Source: Rhynochetos jubatus
Lineage: Eukaryota; Chordata; Aves; Eurypygiformes; Rhynochetidae
Reading direction: 5' to 3'
NCBI GenBank assembly: GCA_027574665.1
Contig: CM050653.1
Location: forward strand, 42,420,118 to 42,484,117
DNA: 64,000 bases
Position 1 is the stretch's first letter. Each line of letters starts with the position of its first letter. Under the pieces are notes generated by a model. The model made no database searches. It had not been told where the DNA came from and saw nothing but the letters and a program-made list of their open reading frames with translations. The position numbers were made by a program, and so were the translations under genes. Positions 63,936 through 64,000 of this stretch are shown one piece after another.

Positions 63936-64000
63936 GTAAGTTACCTGTTTTACAAGTTAATAATTTTCCAAGAGTATGTGCATCATCCAGGATCCCTTTG

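Noticed and set aside
1-64000. Possibility of a novel microbial-type system (operon, CRISPR, defence island)
   Set aside because: The window is intron-rich vertebrate DNA with one known gene and avian retroelements; no such architecture is present.

Overview
The window is vertebrate nuclear DNA, almost certainly from a bird. Protein-coding exons are short and separated by long AT-rich introns with canonical splice signals. The interspersed repeats are avian in type: CR1 retrotransposon fragments with the terminal ATTCTGTG-like motif, plus two solo LTRs of kinds common in bird genomes. Nothing resembles a bacterial operon, phage or CRISPR array. Species cannot be fixed from the sequence alone.

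One gene explains all convincing coding sequence: SLC4A7 (NBCn1, the electroneutral sodium bicarbonate cotransporter), on the + strand. I resolved 21 exons between 12367 and 63935. Joined, they give 3288 nt, exactly 1096 codons, with every intron phase consistent and no stop. The protein is recognised by family knowledge of the SLC4 Na-coupled transporters. Residue numbers below are local: 1 is the first codon of the exon at 12367. The exons at 12367-47444 encode the cytoplasmic N-terminal domain. They include a 123-codon Ser/Thr/Pro-rich cassette (35312-35680) that appears to use a non-canonical GC donor. The exons at 48866-63935 encode most of the membrane domain, including the large glycosylated extracellular loop (56825-56930). 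The C-terminal end lies beyond the right edge.

The first 12.3 kb are intron 1 or 5' flank. Within it, 1370-1617 is a small CpG-rich patch ending in a short ORF with a strong start context and an in-phase splice donor. I propose this as the proximal alternative first exon, similar in form to the MERF start of mammalian NBCn1; this is inference.

Repeats: a CR1 nested in inverse orientation inside another CR1 (about 10024-11614); CR1 fragments at 20818, 21625, 24607 and 54788; a minus-strand LTR at about 22931-23607; and a plus-strand LTR at 52977-54098 flanked by a perfect 5-bp duplication. No undescribed biological system is evident. The most useful leads are the candidate alternative promoter/first exon, the GC-AG intron at the regulated cassette, and altered glycosylation sites in the extracellular loop.
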